Shown here one piece after another: positions 6,650 to 7,108 of a stretch of DNA of 7,108 nt. The position numbers and the translations under genes were made by a program. Position 1 is the stretch's first letter. Each line of letters begins with the position of its first letter. Source of the stretch: Chitinophagaceae bacterium (GTDB taxonomy: Bacteria; Bacteroidota; Bacteroidia; Chitinophagales; Chitinophagaceae); NCBI GenBank assembly GCA_003136915.1, contig PLEB01000430.1:1-7108 (forward strand), given 5' to 3'. The notes under the pieces are model-generated. The model was not told the DNA's origin, ran no database searches, and saw only the letters and a program-made list of their open reading frames with translations.

Positions 6650-7108
6650 ATGAAATCAATTATAATAAACAGCCTGCTGATATTAAGCATAAGTGTCGCC
6701 CTTTTTTCCTGCACAAAGGATATTGGCAACCTGAACAGCCCCACGGTGGAAAGCTTTCTGAGCAACGCTTCGGAAAGCGACCTCAATAACCTGGTTACCG
6801 GAACGGAGTCCGGGATCCGAACCAGTCTTGCTTTTTATCTGGATGACGTAGGTACTATCGGAAGAGAGGGATATCATTTCTCCGCCTCCGAACCAAGATA
6901 TGTGACCGATCTTCTGGGCGCAGGAGATGCCACGTTAAGCAATAGTAATTTTTATATTACCACGCCCTGGGGCAATGCTTACCGGGCAGTAAAAAACTGC
7001 AACCTGCTGATCCAGGCAGTAAATAATTCCACGCTGATTACGGCTGCGGAAAAAAGCGGCTATATCGGGTTCGCAAGAACCATAAAAGCCTATCAGCTAC
7101 TGCTGAAC
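6650..7108 (+). CDS. SusD/RagB-family lipoprotein, N-terminal part (cut by window end)
   Basis: An open frame of 153 codons that runs off the right edge. SusD proteins are usually about 450-600 residues, so only the N-terminal quarter to third is present. It starts with a lipoprotein signal: a short basic start, a hydrophobic stretch, and the lipobox LFSC with Cys21 as the lipidated residue. This is followed by TKD, an acidic residue close to the cysteine as in surface-exposed Bacteroidota lipoproteins. SusD-like features are LVTGTESGIR (48-57), the helix around WGNAYRAVKNCNLLI (107-121) and GYIGFARTIKAYQLLL (137-152), which match the tetratricopeptide-like helices of the family. It would sit on the outer leaflet and close over the SusC barrel as the ligand-binding lid. 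Its position just after the SusC gene supports the call. No truncation or frameshift is seen within the visible part. Confidence 0.9.
   Translation, partial: MKSIIINSLLILSISVALFSCTKDIGNLNSPTVESFLSNASESDLNNLVTGTESGIRTSLAFYLDDVGTIGREGYHFSASEPRYVTDLLGAGDATLSNSNFYITTPWGNAYRAVKNCNLLIQAVNNSTLITAAEKSGYIGFARTIKAYQLLLN

Noticed and set aside
6601..6877. Antisense open frames over the start of the SusD-type gene
   Set aside because: They lie opposite a clear lipoprotein signal and SusD-like helices and have no independent support.
1..7108. Mobile elements, CRISPR arrays, tRNA or rRNA genes
   Set aside because: No transposase, terminal inverted repeats, spaced direct repeats or RNA gene sequence was found. 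Coding sequence fills nearly the whole window.

Overview
The window looks like a piece of a Bacteroidota chromosome, plausibly of the Chitinophagaceae/Cytophagales type. The evidence is a SusC/SusD-type outer-membrane pair, A-rich leaders in place of clear Shine-Dalgarno sequences, and a Bacteroidota-style lipoprotein signal. All genes lie on the + strand. The gaps between them are only 5 to 40 bases, and I see no convincing internal terminator, so the window reads as one polycistronic unit that runs off the right edge and probably off the left edge too.

Layout. Bases 18-590 encode an AhpD-like protein (copy 1). Bases 613-1890 encode a 12-helix major facilitator transporter with a likely TTG start. 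Three more AhpD-like genes follow: copy 2 at 1896-2438, copy 3 at 2450-3001 and copy 4 at 3033-3617. Bases 3658-6615 encode a complete 985-residue SusC/RagA-type TonB-dependent transporter. From 6650 to the window end is the first 153 residues of a SusD/RagB-type lipoprotein. No stretch longer than 300 bases lacks a gene. There are no RNA genes, CRISPR arrays or insertion sequences that I can see.

The striking feature is the set of four diverged paralogues of the carboxymuconolactone decarboxylase/AhpD fold. All four keep the Glu-x11-Cys-x2-Cys-x3-His arrangement of AhpD peroxidases, and all four share a second invariant block (IHDTVLIAA ... NRYVDGL). They are therefore better described as thiol peroxidase or disulfide-redox proteins than as true gamma-carboxymuconolactone decarboxylases.

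How they may work together (inference): SusC/SusD capture and import a ligand across the outer membrane, the MFS protein moves a ligand or product across the inner membrane, and the four cytoplasmic AhpD-like proteins act on it or on peroxides formed from it. No glycan-degrading enzyme, sigma/anti-sigma pair or peroxiredoxin is visible, so the substrate is unknown. This set of four redox paralogues with a two-membrane transport route is the best candidate here for an undescribed system.
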